This document shows, piece after piece, positions 45,332-57,339 of a stretch of DNA of 64,000 nt (the stretch's first letter is position 1; each line of letters begins with the position of its first letter). The stretch comes from Mycobacterium sp. 852014-50255_SCH5639931 (GTDB lineage Bacteria > Actinomycetota > Actinomycetes > Mycobacteriales > Mycobacteriaceae), in the NCBI RefSeq assembly GCF_001665605.1, contig NZ_LZSV01000031.1, positions 1 to 64,000 on the forward strand. Reading direction: 5' to 3'. The position numbers and the translations under genes were made by a program. The notes below the pieces were generated by a model. It was not told the origin of the DNA and searched no databases. It saw only the letters and a program-made list of their open reading frames with translations.

Positions 45332-45814
45332 TCAGCCTTTGTCGATGATCTGTTCGACGCCGGCGATGCCGTCCTGGGTGCCGATGACAATCAAAACGTC
45401 TCGGGCATAGAGCGTTTCGGCCGGACCCGGCGAGGCGAGCACTTCCTCGTTACGCACGATCGCGACGATGGAGGCACCGGTGCGGGTGCGGGCATGGGTG
45501 TCGCCCAAGGGATGGCCTACGAAGGGGCTATCGGCCAGGATGTGGACCTGCCCCGTCTCGAGCCCGGGTATTTCGCGGGCCAGCTCGGTGAACCGCTCGG
45601 CGATGCGCGGTGCCCCCAGGATCTGGGCCACCGCCTCGGCCTCTTCGTCGCTGAGGTGCAGGAGCGGCCGGGCCTCGTCCGGGTCCTCCCGGGCATAGAC
45701 GACGACCTCGAAGTCGCCGCTCCGCCGCGCGATGATGCCGATGCGGTCGCCCTTGTGATCAGTGAATTCGTAGCGAAGGCCGACGCCCGGCAGCAGCACC
45801 TCCTTGACATCCAT
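45332..45814 (-). CDS. RCK_C (TrkA-C) regulatory subunit of the antiporter
   Basis: A 160-residue cytosolic protein. The N-terminal half (VLLPGVGLRYEFTDHKGDRI) is the KhtT-type domain; the C-terminal half (IPGLETGQVHILADSPFVG, ASIVAIVRNEEVLASPGP, YARDVLIVIGTQDGI) is an RCK_C domain that binds nucleotides such as c-di-AMP in relatives. It should gate the antiporter gene that follows after four bases. ATG 45814. Confidence 0.87.
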   Translation of the reverse strand: MDVKEVLLPGVGLRYEFTDHKGDRIGIIARRSGDFEVVVYAREDPDEARPLLHLSDEEAEAVAQILGAPRIAERFTELAREIPGLETGQVHILADSPFVGHPLGDTHARTRTGASIVAIVRNEEVLASPGPAETLYARDVLIVIGTQDGIAGVEQIIDKG

Positions 45815-45885
45815 ACTGTCAATCCTGACAGGTTGGCCGGAGGCGCAGTCACCCGATCGCCGAGCTGCTAATGAATTACAAAGAT

Positions 45886-46641
45886 TCAGCCCTGCCGGGC
45901 AATGCCCGTGGCCTGGCGGCGCGGAATCGGCAGCAGCATCGACACCTCGCGGCGGTACTCGCGGTACGGGTGGCCGAGAGACGCGACCAGGTCACGCTCT
46001 TCGAGCTGCGTGGCGATCAGGATGTAGGTCGTCATGCCAATGGAGAACAGCAGGTGTCCCGCCGTCATGGTCGGCGCCGCCCAGAACGCGATGAGCATCC
46101 CGAGCATCAGGGGGTGACGCACCACGCGGTAGAGCAGCCGTACGCGGAATTCCACGCTGGTGTAAGGCTTTTGGCGCGACGCCAGATACACCTGCCGGAG
46201 CCCGAACAAATCGAAATGGTTGATCAGGAACGTCGCCAGCAGCGCTATCGCCCAGCCGAGCCAGAACAGCGCCCACAGCACCGCGCGGGCCGCCGGCATC
46301 CGCACATCCCAGATGACCGTTGGCATCGTTCGCCACTGCCAGTACAGCAGGGCCAGCACCACACTCGACAGCAGCACGTATGTGCTGCGCTCGATCGACG
46401 ACGGCACCAACCGCACCCACCATCGCTTGAACGCGGGCCGGGCCATCACGCTGTGCTGGACGCCGAACAAGGCGACCAGCGCCGCGTTGATCGGTATCGC
46501 CGCGGCGACGGGCGCGGCTAGCCCACGGTCGACGCTTCGCGGCACCGCGAGGTTGCCCACGAAACCAATGAGATACAGAAAGGCCGCGAGGAAGAGCAGG
46601 TATGCCGCGGCGCCGTAACCAAGCGTCAAGTATCGCTTCAT
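45886..46641 (-). CDS. NnrU/MddA-like membrane S-methyltransferase
   Basis: A 251-residue membrane protein with five or six helices. The sequence VRHPLMLGMLIAFWAAPTMTAGHLLF, then EERDLVASLGHPYREYRR, is the isoprenylcysteine-methyltransferase/NnrU signature found in MddA, which methylates methanethiol to dimethyl sulfide. The M. tuberculosis counterpart is Rv3238c. ATG 46641 (MKRYLTLGYGAA) was chosen over a longer frame without a hydrophobic start. Substrate not proven here. Confidence 0.82.
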   Translation of the reverse strand: MKRYLTLGYGAAAYLLFLAAFLYLIGFVGNLAVPRSVDRGLAAPVAAAIPINAALVALFGVQHSVMARPAFKRWWVRLVPSSIERSTYVLLSSVVLALLYWQWRTMPTVIWDVRMPAARAVLWALFWLGWAIALLATFLINHFDLFGLRQVYLASRQKPYTSVEFRVRLLYRVVRHPLMLGMLIAFWAAPTMTAGHLLFSIGMTTYILIATQLEERDLVASLGHPYREYRREVSMLLPIPRRQATGIARQG

Positions 46642-46711
46642 GGGGCTAAGTGTCCGCCGGCCAGGCACGTTCGGATATAGGTCGTTTGCCTCATCTTCGG
46701 CGAGCGGGGCC

Positions 46712-48262
46712 CTAGGTATTTTTGACTAGTCCGTGGCGCAGCGCGTACATGCTGGCGCCGATCCGGTTCGACACGCCGATCTTGGCGTAGGTCCGTTCGA
46801 CGTGGTTGCGCGCCGTTTTCTCGCTGATCACCAGAGACGCCGCGATCTCCTTGTTCGAGGCGCCACGCGCGACCAGGCACAGCACCTCGACCTCCCTGGG
46901 GGTCAACCCGTCCGGCCGCACGTGGGGCCGTTGCGCCGGCTGACCCGCTGCGTGCAGCACCGCTTCGACGGCGACCGAATCGAGTTCACCGGCCTGCGCC
47001 CGCCCGCGCAGCCGCCGGGCCGCCGCGTCCGGGGACATCTGTTCGCGATATGGCCTCGGCTCGCAGGCGGACTGGTAGCAGACCGCGGCGGCCAGGATGC
47101 GGTCCGGCGGGCCGAGCGCCGGCCCGGCGAGCCCGCGGGGATATCCCGACCCGTCAAGGCATTCATGGTGATTGCCCGCGACTTCGGCAAGCTGCCGCAG
47201 GCCGGGTACCTGGTTGAGGATGCGCACGGTCAGATACGGGTGCAGCCGAACGCGTTCGAACTCCGAGGAGGTCAACGATCCTTGCCTGGACCAGATCTGA
47301 TTCGACACCCCGATGCGGCCCAGGTCGTGCACATGCCCCGCCCGCCGCGTCAAGGCCACCGCGTGGGCGTCGAGACCCGCGGCCCGCGCGGCGTCCCCGG
47401 CGAGCCGGGCCACCGCGCGCGAATGTCCAAGGGTGAAAGGGCATTTCAGATCGACGAAGTCGCCGAGGGCGACGAGCAGGGCGTCCAGCGATTGGTCGTC
47501 AAGCCGCCGATGCCGATCGGGCGCCGCGGCCAAAGCCGCCGCCCACGCGTCGCCGGCCGGCGGCCCGGCCAGAATCTCCTCGGCGTGACGAAGGACGGCG
47601 TCGGCGACCTGGGGATCGAATTGTCCGCCGCGCCGGTCGCGCACCATGGCCACGGCCCCCGCAACGCCGTAGGTGCGGTGGTGCACCTCGACCATGTCGG
47701 CCAGCTGGGCGATCCGCATCTGAATCGGGATCTCGTCGCCCTGGGCGCCTGCGGGCAGCCCGCCGCCGTCGTAGCGCTCGAACGCAAACGACACTGCCGC
47801 CTGCACGTTGGGGCCCAGGCCGATTCGGTCGGCCAGCACGGCCGCCGAGGTGCAATGCGAGTGGATCAACTGGGAGATGTGGCCGCGCGCGTTGGTGAAA
47901 AGGGTTGCCATTACGCTCAACCGGTGCGCCAGCGGGTGGCCGCGCCCCACGTTCCCGGCCAGGAACCGCAAGTACGGTAAGCCCGACCAATCAACGAGAT
48001 ACGAGTCGTGGCGCACGGCGATGTCGTCGCCGAACCACCGCGCGTATTCATGGGAGTCGGCGTGACAGCCGATCCACATGACCAAAGTCGTGTAGTAGGT
48101 GCAGTCCCGCTGTTCCGCATCGAGCCCGAGCCGGTCGGCAAGTCTGGTCGCGATCAGCGCCGCGCGCAGCATGTGCTCGGCGGGCTGGCCCAGGCCGAGG
48201 TCGATCGCCACCGACAGGGCCGCCAGCAGCTCCGCACGGGTCGGCAATTCGGGCTCCGACAT
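46712..48262 (-). CDS. HD-GYP domain protein with LuxR-type DNA-binding domain
   Basis: 516 residues in three parts. The first half looks like a degenerate HD-GYP unit (GHISQLIHSHCTSAAVL, FERYDGGGLPAG). The second is a fuller HD-GYP domain (LGHSRAVARLAGDAA, AGHVHDLGRIG, GNHHECLDGSGYPRGL), the class that degrades cyclic di-GMP. The C terminus is a LuxR helix-turn-helix (LTPREVEVLCLVARGASNKE and ASLVISEKTARNHVERTYAKIG). Together these suggest a signalling enzyme that also binds DNA. ATG 48262. No such gene lies here in M. tuberculosis. Confidence 0.88.
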   Translation of the reverse strand: MSEPELPTRAELLAALSVAIDLGLGQPAEHMLRAALIATRLADRLGLDAEQRDCTYYTTLVMWIGCHADSHEYARWFGDDIAVRHDSYLVDWSGLPYLRFLAGNVGRGHPLAHRLSVMATLFTNARGHISQLIHSHCTSAAVLADRIGLGPNVQAAVSFAFERYDGGGLPAGAQGDEIPIQMRIAQLADMVEVHHRTYGVAGAVAMVRDRRGGQFDPQVADAVLRHAEEILAGPPAGDAWAAALAAAPDRHRRLDDQSLDALLVALGDFVDLKCPFTLGHSRAVARLAGDAARAAGLDAHAVALTRRAGHVHDLGRIGVSNQIWSRQGSLTSSEFERVRLHPYLTVRILNQVPGLRQLAEVAGNHHECLDGSGYPRGLAGPALGPPDRILAAAVCYQSACEPRPYREQMSPDAAARRLRGRAQAGELDSVAVEAVLHAAGQPAQRPHVRPDGLTPREVEVLCLVARGASNKEIAASLVISEKTARNHVERTYAKIGVSNRIGASMYALRHGLVKNT

Positions 48263-48295
48263 GGGCCTCATTGTGCCCAGCTCATCGGCCCGCGG

Positions 48296-49042
48296 TCAGC
48301 CGATTGGCACAGTGCGCCCGACGGCATGATGGCGGCCGGCGTCGAACGTTTCGAAATGCCCCGAGCCCACCACGAACAGGCCTCGTTGCGGCGGCCGGAA
48401 GCCGGCCAGCCGCGGTTGACGCGGCAGCGGCCCGACGGGCCCGAGGTCCGCATCGCGCCATATCGCGCGCGACTGCGCCACCGCCCATACCCGCGCGGGG
48501 GCGATCATGAAGCGCTGCCCGTTGGGCGCCGTTCCCGCGAGCCGGACCCGGCCGGCGCGCAGGGTCGGGCCGGCGGCTCGGCCCATCGCGGCCAGCACCG
48601 CCCGGTTCGTCCAGGCGCGCGCCGGCAACCGCGCGCCGACCACGCTCATCAGTCGCGTCGACGGGGTGGAACCGATATCGATCTGCCACGCAAGCAATCC
48701 CGGGATCTCCACGAACAGCGACCACGGGGTGACCCAGGCGACGTCGATGTCGCACTGCACCGCGTCGTTGGGCGTCGCCGCGCTGAAGAAGCGTGCGCAG
48801 CTCTGCGGACCCGGCGTCGTCGCGTAGAAGGTCCACACACCGTCGGGGGCGCGATGCCACACCGACCGGTAGCCGGGCGAGAACGATGTGGCCGGGAAGT
48901 GCCGCAGCGCCAGATAGTGGCCGCTGGCGAACGGAAGGCCCATGACACCGAAGCCGACGAATCGTTCGTCGTCTCCGGCGGGCAGGTCGGGCTTTTGCAG
49001 GACGGCCGTGGCGGCGTCCAGTGGGGTGAGTGCTTTGGTCAT
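48296..49042 (-). CDS. Conserved hypothetical protein
   Basis: 248 residues, soluble, no signal peptide. Motifs such as RFVGFGVMGLPFASGHYLALR, YRSVWHRAPDGVWTFY and FVVGSGHFETFDAGR suggest a lipocalin-like or acetoacetate-decarboxylase-like beta fold, but I do not recognise a specific family. ATG 49042 was chosen; the frame is open further to 49078. It lies 33 bases upstream of the HD-GYP gene on the same strand, so possibly cotranscribed. Confidence 0.72.
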   Translation of the reverse strand: MTKALTPLDAATAVLQKPDLPAGDDERFVGFGVMGLPFASGHYLALRHFPATSFSPGYRSVWHRAPDGVWTFYATTPGPQSCARFFSAATPNDAVQCDIDVAWVTPWSLFVEIPGLLAWQIDIGSTPSTRLMSVVGARLPARAWTNRAVLAAMGRAAGPTLRAGRVRLAGTAPNGQRFMIAPARVWAVAQSRAIWRDADLGPVGPLPRQPRLAGFRPPQRGLFVVGSGHFETFDAGRHHAVGRTVPIG

Positions 49043-49103
49043 TTGTGAATCGTGCGCGCCCGCACGGCCATACCGCATGGGGCGGCTGCCTCAAATCCGA
49101 TGC

Positions 49104-49129
49104 CGAGTGTGAAGCCAGCCGCGCACTCG
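49104..49129. terminator. Terminator-like hairpin after secA1
   Basis: CGAGTGTG (49104-49111) pairs with CGCACTCG (49122-49129) over eight bases with one G-U pair and a ten-base loop, 16 bases beyond the secA1 stop. It is of the GAGTGTG/GCACTC type common at mycobacterial gene ends; no U-tract follows. Confidence 0.6.
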
Positions 49130-49145
49130 CGAAAAAGGTGGGGGT

Positions 49146-51968
<2,823 letters not shown>

Positions 51969-52046
51969 AGCTATGTCCCCTGTTGGTAGGAGTCTCTTCT
52001 CTTAAGCGACTCCCATGGTAGGTGACAACCCCCTAAAGGCCGTCGT

Positions 52047-52093
52047 GGCGGCGATCGCAAGCGCGGCACCGCCGGGCGCTGCGGGTTGTCGCC
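52047..52093. repeat. Dispersed palindromic repeat, copy B
   Basis: GGCGGCGATCGCAAGCGCGG..., ending GTTGTCGCC. Nested arms: GGCGA/TCGCC outside, AGCGC/GCGCT inside, GGC-ACC-GCC at the tip. It lies between hpf and secA1, and is almost identical to copy C. Confidence 0.75.
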
Positions 52094-52103
52094 TACAGAC
52101 CCA

Positions 52104-52149
52104 GCGGCGATCGCAAGCGCGGCACCGCCGGGCGCTGCGGGTCGCCGCC
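52104..52149. repeat. Dispersed palindromic repeat, copy C
   Basis: A direct repeat of copy B, ten bases further on; about 37 consecutive bases are identical. It ends GGGTCGCCGCC, restoring the outer stem better than copy B does. It abuts the 3' end of hpf (stop at 52161). Confidence 0.75.
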
Positions 52150-52160
52150 CGAAGACCACG

Positions 52161-52844
52161 TCAGGAGAGCCTGATCAGCCCGTAGTCGTAGGCGTGCCGG
52201 CGGTAGACCACGCACGGCCGTTCGGTCTGCTTGTCGTGGAACAAGAAGAAGTCGTGCCCGACGAGCTCCATCTCGTAGAGCGCGTCGTCGACCGTCATCG
52301 GCGTGGCCGGGTGTTCCTTGGTCCGCACGATCCGCCCGGGCTCGTGGCCGGCGTCGGCGCCGTCATGGTCGGCCGGCGGCTCCAGTATGCGTTCCTGCCG
52401 CTGCGGCGGAACGACCGCGGTGGCGGCGGCCAGCGACACCGGCGTCTTGTCGCCGTAGTGGACCTTGCGGCGGTCCTTGACACGGCGCAGCCGGTTCTCC
52501 AGTTTGTCCACCGCGGACTCGAACGCCGCATAGAAGCTGTCGGCGCAGGCCTCCGCCCGGCTGACCGGCCCGCGGCCGCGGGCGGTGATCTCCACGCGTT
52601 GACACGATTTGCGCTGGCGCCGGTTCGGCGCGTGTTTGAGCTCGACATCGAAGAGATAGATGGAGCGATCGAACCGCTCGAGGCGGGCAAGTTTCTGGGA
52701 GACGTACAGACGGTAGTGGTCGGGAATTTCTACATTGCGGCCCTTGAAAACGACTTCGGCGGTGGTCGTCGGTTGGGGTTGGCCGTCGGTTTGCGTCGGC
52801 GGTTGGTCGAGAATCTGACCGGAATCCACGGATAGCCTTGACAT
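52161..52844 (-). CDS. hpf: Long-form ribosome hibernation factor (HPF/MPY)
   Basis: A 227-residue protein. The N-terminal S30AE domain (VVFKGRNVEIPDHYRLYV, SFYAAFESAVDKLENRLRRVKDRR) binds the decoding centre of idle 30S subunits. The C-terminal domain (MTVDDALYEMELVGHDFFLF, YDYGLIRL) is the dimerisation/accessory part. It is the counterpart of Rv3241c/mycobacterial protein Y, which acts under zinc starvation and stasis. ATG 52844; TTG 52853 is an alternative. It sits between a 308-base leader region and secA1. Confidence 0.94.
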   Translation of the reverse strand: MSRLSVDSGQILDQPPTQTDGQPQPTTTAEVVFKGRNVEIPDHYRLYVSQKLARLERFDRSIYLFDVELKHAPNRRQRKSCQRVEITARGRGPVSRAEACADSFYAAFESAVDKLENRLRRVKDRRKVHYGDKTPVSLAAATAVVPPQRQERILEPPADHDGADAGHEPGRIVRTKEHPATPMTVDDALYEMELVGHDFFLFHDKQTERPCVVYRRHAYDYGLIRLS

Positions 52845-53152
52845 ACGTGACAACTCGTTTCTCTTTCACGTCGCACGCGCCCTGCGTGCCCGGCTTGCTA
52901 ACGACGCGCCGACGAGGTGGGGAGAGCGGTCCTTTGGGGAAGTCACCGCCGCAGAGTGCTCGCCGATGCAAGGTGTCGAATACTCACCCCTTCCCGCGAG
53001 TGGGGTCTCAACTTGGGAATGTCGCGACCAGTGAGGCAGACCAGTGAGTTGATTAACGTTGTTCTCGACGTTAGCTCTTGTTCGCCTCGCCATGCCACTG
53101 ATTTCGCGGAGCTGTTGCGAGTTCTTCACATACTCTTGGCGACCGCACAGCC
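52845..53152. other. 308-base intergenic region upstream of hpf
   Basis: No gene is supported here. It must hold the hpf promoter and leader on the minus strand. An inverted repeat, AACGT...ACGTT, occurs at 53056-53073, and a purine run (GGGAAGGGG on the minus strand, about 52993-53001) is visible, but I could not assign a promoter. A minus-strand open frame across it has no start signal or recognisable protein. Confidence 0.6.
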
Positions 53153-53785
53153 TCACGCGACCGCGAGCGCCAGCACGGCGGTCACCCGGACGCCGGCGGC
53201 GTCCAGCACTCGCACCGACTCGCGTGCCGTCGCCCCGGTGGTGACGATGTCGTCGACGATCAAGACCTCGGTGCGCGGCCGTGTTCCGTGCAGCAGCACC
53301 CGGCCCGCGACGTTGCGCTCACGGGCGGCCGTGCCCAGGCCCACCGAGTCGCGAACCAGGGCCCGCATCCGCAGCGCAGTGGCGACGGCGATGGCCGGGT
53401 GGCCGGCCACCGCGGCGCGCGCCAGCCGGGTGACCGGGTCGCCGCCGCGCCTGCGCGCCGCCGAACGACGCGTCGGCGCCGGCACGACGGTCAGCGGGGT
53501 CTGCACGATTCCCCACGACAGCAGCCGGTGCACGCCGGTGGCCAGCGCAACCGCCAACGGCCCGACGAGATCGGCGCGGCCCTGCTCCTTGAGCGCCAGG
53601 ATCGCTTGCCGGCGCGCGCCGGCGTAGCGGCCGAGGGCGAACACCGGCACCTGCGGGTCGATCCGGGGGTTCACCACGTGCGGTTGGTCCGCGGCCACCG
53701 CCAGCTCGTGCGTGCACGCGTCACACCAGCGGGTCGACGGCGCCCCGCAGCCGCCGCACTGCAGCGGCAGGATGAGGTCGAGCAT
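53153..53785 (-). CDS. ComF-family phosphoribosyltransferase-like protein
   Basis: A 210-residue protein. It has an N-terminal zinc-finger region with CGGCGAPSTRWCDAC (two Cys-x2-Cys pairs), then a PRTase fold with LIVDDIVTTGAT near residue 178 as the PRPP-binding loop. In competent bacteria ComFC works in DNA uptake; in mycobacteria the role is unknown. ATG 53785 (MLDLILPLQ). It lies 65 bases downstream of lpqB on the same strand. Confidence 0.88.
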   Translation of the reverse strand: MLDLILPLQCGGCGAPSTRWCDACTHELAVAADQPHVVNPRIDPQVPVFALGRYAGARRQAILALKEQGRADLVGPLAVALATGVHRLLSWGIVQTPLTVVPAPTRRSAARRRGGDPVTRLARAAVAGHPAIAVATALRMRALVRDSVGLGTAARERNVAGRVLLHGTRPRTEVLIVDDIVTTGATARESVRVLDAAGVRVTAVLALAVA

Positions 53786-53850
53786 GGGGCCAGTGTCGCG
53801 GGCTGGACCGACAACCCGGGCGGCTGCGGTGTTCTGGCGTCGGGCCGCAA

Positions 53851-55611
53851 CTAGCCCGGCAGCACCGGCGCCGCGCCGAACACCGTCAACCCCGGCACCT
53901 CCGACCAGCCCTGCTGGCTTTCGGCCGCCGACGCCGAATACTGCAGCACCCCTTGGGGAGCGCCCACGTAGACCGTGGACGGGTTGGCCGCGACCGTGAT
54001 CACCGGCATCTGCAGGCCCCGGGCGGGCGCGTCGGAGTTCACCCCGTCGAGGTTGACGTACGACACCGGATGGCTGGCGTCGGTCCGGGTCACCACGATG
54101 TCGTCGCCGGTTCGCCAGGACAGCGACACCACCGAGTTGCCCAACCCGAAGCCGAGCCGCCGCGGGTAGGTCAGCGCGTACTGGCCGGCCTGGGTCTGCT
54201 CGACGCTGGCCAGGATCACCTGGCCGCCGATCACCATCGCGGCGCGCGCGCTGTCGCGGGACAGCTGCAGGTCGGTGATCGGCCCCGGGAACCGGGTGGA
54301 CACCGCGACGGAATCGACCGGGATGCGGGCGGGTTGCCCCGACGCCGGCTCCTGGATCGCGCGCAGCACGTTGTTGCCGTCCACCACCACCCACACCGCG
54401 TCGTCCAATGACCAACTCGGCCGCGACAGGCTGTGCCCGTCGGCGGACTGGACCGCTTCGCCGCCGAGGTCACCGATCCACAGCGACGCCGCCTCGTCGG
54501 GCGCGCCGCGGTGCAGCGTGACGACGGACGCCACCTGCCGCCCGCTGCGCGACAGCGCGGCGCCGGTCTGATCCCCCATTCGCCCGAAGGCCCCCGGCAC
54601 GTTGCTGATGCGCTGTCCGTCCAGGCCGACCAGCGAGCCGTTCACCAGGGCATGCAATCCGGCGCCCGCGCCATCCGCAACGCCCGGGTCGGTGGCGGCG
54701 ACATCGGAGGTTGTCCACCCCTCGGCGAACCGGTCGTCCAGCGGCGCGCCGTCGGCGTTGATGACGTAGGGCCCCCGGATATCGGCCCTGGCCAGTGTCC
54801 AAATGATCTGCGCGGCAAGCAATTGCCGGCTGTGCGGATCGGTGGTGGACAGCTTCTCCAGATCGATGCGCGCGCCGCCGTAGCCGCGCCCGATCCCGTT
54901 CTTGCCGCCGTCGGCCCGGGTCACCGGTCCGCGCAGCCGCAGCGGCGGGGCGAGCAGGTTGCGGACCGTGTGGGCCATCTCCGGCCGCGGCCCGGCGATC
55001 ATCTTGGACACCAACTCGGTGGCCAACTGATCGTGGTCGGCGACCGCGACGTAGCGCGGATCGGGGACCACGGTCTTGCCGGTCGGGTCGGCGAAGTACA
55101 GGGTGTTGCGCTTGTAGGTGGACTGAAACTGCTGCCAGTCCAGGAAGACTCCGTTGGGCAGGCGGTCGATCCGCCACCCGCCCGAGGTCTTGACCAACTC
55201 GATCGGGCCCGGGTCGGGCAGCACCCCCTCGGCGGTTTCGAACACTCCCATGTCCGACAGCGATCCCAGGATGTCCGCCCGCATGGTCGCCGAAACCCGT
55301 TCGGCGGCACGGGTTTCCACAAACACCACGTGGTCGATCAGCAGCGCGCTACCGGCGTCGTCCCACGCGTTGGATGCCGACTGGGTGAGGAACTGCCGGG
55401 CCGCCAGATGCCGGTTCGCGGGATCGGCTGTGGCCTTGAGGAATTCGCGCAGCAACACGTCGGGATCCATGCCGGGCGTCGGCTTGGGCAGGTTCGACGG
55501 GGCCGGCCGTTCGACGGTGCCGATGGCTTGGGGGGCCGACGAGCTGGGCACCCCCGCGCAGCCGCCCAGCAGCACCGCCACCAGCAACAACCCGAGCAGG
55601 CGCCGCATCAC
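53851..55611 (-). CDS. lpqB: LpqB, lipoprotein partner of MtrB
   Basis: A 586-residue lipoprotein. The signal peptide MRRLLGLLLVAVLLGGC carries a lipobox with the lipidated Cys near residue 18. A GerMN domain (about 60-290, with YADPTGK-like FADPTGKTVVPD) is followed by a beta-propeller (about 300-586). It modulates the MtrAB system (shown in M. smegmatis). GTG 55611 overlaps the mtrB stop (GTGA); ATG 55608 follows. Part of mtrA-mtrB-lpqB. Confidence 0.95.
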   Translation of the reverse strand: MMRRLLGLLLVAVLLGGCAGVPSSSAPQAIGTVERPAPSNLPKPTPGMDPDVLLREFLKATADPANRHLAARQFLTQSASNAWDDAGSALLIDHVVFVETRAAERVSATMRADILGSLSDMGVFETAEGVLPDPGPIELVKTSGGWRIDRLPNGVFLDWQQFQSTYKRNTLYFADPTGKTVVPDPRYVAVADHDQLATELVSKMIAGPRPEMAHTVRNLLAPPLRLRGPVTRADGGKNGIGRGYGGARIDLEKLSTTDPHSRQLLAAQIIWTLARADIRGPYVINADGAPLDDRFAEGWTTSDVAATDPGVADGAGAGLHALVNGSLVGLDGQRISNVPGAFGRMGDQTGAALSRSGRQVASVVTLHRGAPDEAASLWIGDLGGEAVQSADGHSLSRPSWSLDDAVWVVVDGNNVLRAIQEPASGQPARIPVDSVAVSTRFPGPITDLQLSRDSARAAMVIGGQVILASVEQTQAGQYALTYPRRLGFGLGNSVVSLSWRTGDDIVVTRTDASHPVSYVNLDGVNSDAPARGLQMPVITVAANPSTVYVGAPQGVLQYSASAAESQQGWSEVPGLTVFGAAPVLPG

Positions 55612-57293
55612 CCGCTCCTCTCGGCGTGTTCACGTTGGCGCGAACGGTCTTTCGCGGTTGGCGGCCCCGGCGGATTCGTGCCGGCGGTCGGCGGAACGGG
55701 CTTCATGGGCAGCGGGCTGGTGGTGACCTTGTGGCCGCGAACCAGCGGAAGCGTCAGCCGGAAGCACGAACCCTCGCCCGGCTCGCCCCACGCCTCCAGC
55801 CGGCCCTGGTGCAGGCGCGCATCCTCCACGCTGATCGCCAGGCCGAGCCCGGTGCCGCCGGACCGGCGCACCCGCGACGGGTCGGCGCGCCAGAATCGGC
55901 TGAACACCAGCTTCTCCTCGCCGGGCCGCAGCCCCACCCCGTAGTCGCGGACGGTGACGGCGACGGTGTCCTCGTCGGCGCCCATCCGGATCTGCACGGG
56001 CTTGTGTTCCGCGTGGTCGATGGCGTTGGCGATCAGGTTTCGCAGGATCCGCTCCACCCGCCTGGTGTCGACCTCGGCGATCACCTCCTCGTCGGGCAGG
56101 TCGACGAGCAGCTCGATGCCGGCCTCTTCGGCCAGGTGGCCCACGTTGCTGAGCGCGCTCTGCACGGTGGTGCGCATATCCACCGCCTCGACGGACAACT
56201 CGGCCACACCGGCGTCGTGCCGGGAGATTTCCAAGAGGTCGTTGAGCAGCGACTCGAACCGGTCCAGCTCATTCACCATCAGCTCGGTGGACCGCGCCAG
56301 CGTGGGGTCGAGGTCGGCGCTGTGGTCATAGATGAGGTCGGCGGCCATCCGCACGGTGGTCAGCGGGGTGCGCAGCTCGTGGCTGACGTCGGAGGTGAAC
56401 CGGCGCTGCAGGTTGCCGAACTCCTCGAGCTGGGTGATCTGGCGGGACAAGCTCTCGGCCATGTCGTTGAACGAAACCGCCAGCCGGGCCATGTCGTCTT
56501 CGCCGCGCACCGGCATCCGTTCGGACAGGTGCCCCTCGGCGAAGCTTTCGGCGATCCGCGACGCAGATCGCACCGGCACCACCACCTGGCGCGAGACCAG
56601 CAGCGCGATCCCGGCGAGCAGCACCAGCAGGACGGCGCCGCCGGTGATCATGGTGCCGCGCACCAGCGTGATGGTGGCCTGCTCGTTCTTCAACGGGAAG
56701 ATCAGGTACAGCTCCAGGTTGGCCACCTGGGACGACGCCGGCGTGCCCATGATCAGCGCCGGACCGGAGAAGCCGTCGGTGTGCACGGTGGCGTACTGGT
56801 ACGACGCCTGCCCGGCCTTGACGAAGCCGCGCAGGGAATTCGGCACCTGGTCGACGGGCCCGGCCGTGGTCGCCGCGCGCGGCCCGTCGCCCGGCACGAT
56901 CAGCACCGCGTCGAACGCGCCGGCCAGCCCGGCGCCCGACGCGGGGTCGGTCTTGGACGTCAACGTGTTGCGGGCCAGCTGCAGGCTGCTGTCCAGCGAG
57001 CGCGTCTCCTCGCCGCTAACGATCCCGCCGACGGTGGTGCGCGCGCGCTCGATCTGTTCGATGCCGGCCTTGACCTTGACGTCGAGAACCCGATTGGTGA
57101 CCTGGCTGGTCAAGACGAAGCCGAGCGCCAAGATCACCGCCAGGGACAACCCGAGCGTCAGCGCCACGACACGCAGCTGCAATGACCGGCGCCACGCAAC
57201 GGCAACGGCTCGACTCACCGCACCCATGCCGCGGGTCATGGGGCCGGAGCGCCCCCAACGGCTCCGAGTGCGTCGCCGGGAGCCCCAGATCAC
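55608..57293 (-). CDS. mtrB: MtrB, membrane sensor histidine kinase
   Basis: A 561-residue kinase with two membrane helices (VVALTLGLSLAVILALGFV near 43-61 and MITGGAVLLVLLAGIALLV near 215-233) around an extracytoplasmic domain, HAMP (SRQVVVPVRSAS...), HisKA with the phosphoacceptor in FTSDVSHELRTPLTT near 305, and a HATPase (LIANAIDHAEHKP, DYGVGLRPGEE, GGTGLGLAIS). It phosphorylates MtrA and controls cell division and wall genes. The C-terminal tail is Pro-rich. ATG 57293, 46 bases downstream of mtrA. Confidence 0.97.
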   Translation of the reverse strand: MIWGSRRRTRSRWGRSGPMTRGMGAVSRAVAVAWRRSLQLRVVALTLGLSLAVILALGFVLTSQVTNRVLDVKVKAGIEQIERARTTVGGIVSGEETRSLDSSLQLARNTLTSKTDPASGAGLAGAFDAVLIVPGDGPRAATTAGPVDQVPNSLRGFVKAGQASYQYATVHTDGFSGPALIMGTPASSQVANLELYLIFPLKNEQATITLVRGTMITGGAVLLVLLAGIALLVSRQVVVPVRSASRIAESFAEGHLSERMPVRGEDDMARLAVSFNDMAESLSRQITQLEEFGNLQRRFTSDVSHELRTPLTTVRMAADLIYDHSADLDPTLARSTELMVNELDRFESLLNDLLEISRHDAGVAELSVEAVDMRTTVQSALSNVGHLAEEAGIELLVDLPDEEVIAEVDTRRVERILRNLIANAIDHAEHKPVQIRMGADEDTVAVTVRDYGVGLRPGEEKLVFSRFWRADPSRVRRSGGTGLGLAISVEDARLHQGRLEAWGEPGEGSCFRLTLPLVRGHKVTTSPLPMKPVPPTAGTNPPGPPTAKDRSRQREHAERSG

Positions 57294-57339
57294 CGCAGGC
57301 GTCCTCCCCCGCGACGCTGTTCATGGTCGCCGGCGCGGA

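Noticed and set aside
52047..52149. Repeats with a spacer, considered as a CRISPR remnant
   Set aside because: Only two units with a ten-base spacer, internally structured, no cas genes, and a relative at 8.1 kb. It is a dispersed palindrome.
52866..53156. A 96-codon minus-strand frame in the hpf upstream region
   Set aside because: No start signal, low-complexity basic end, and it overlaps the end of comF. Better seen as leader and promoter DNA.
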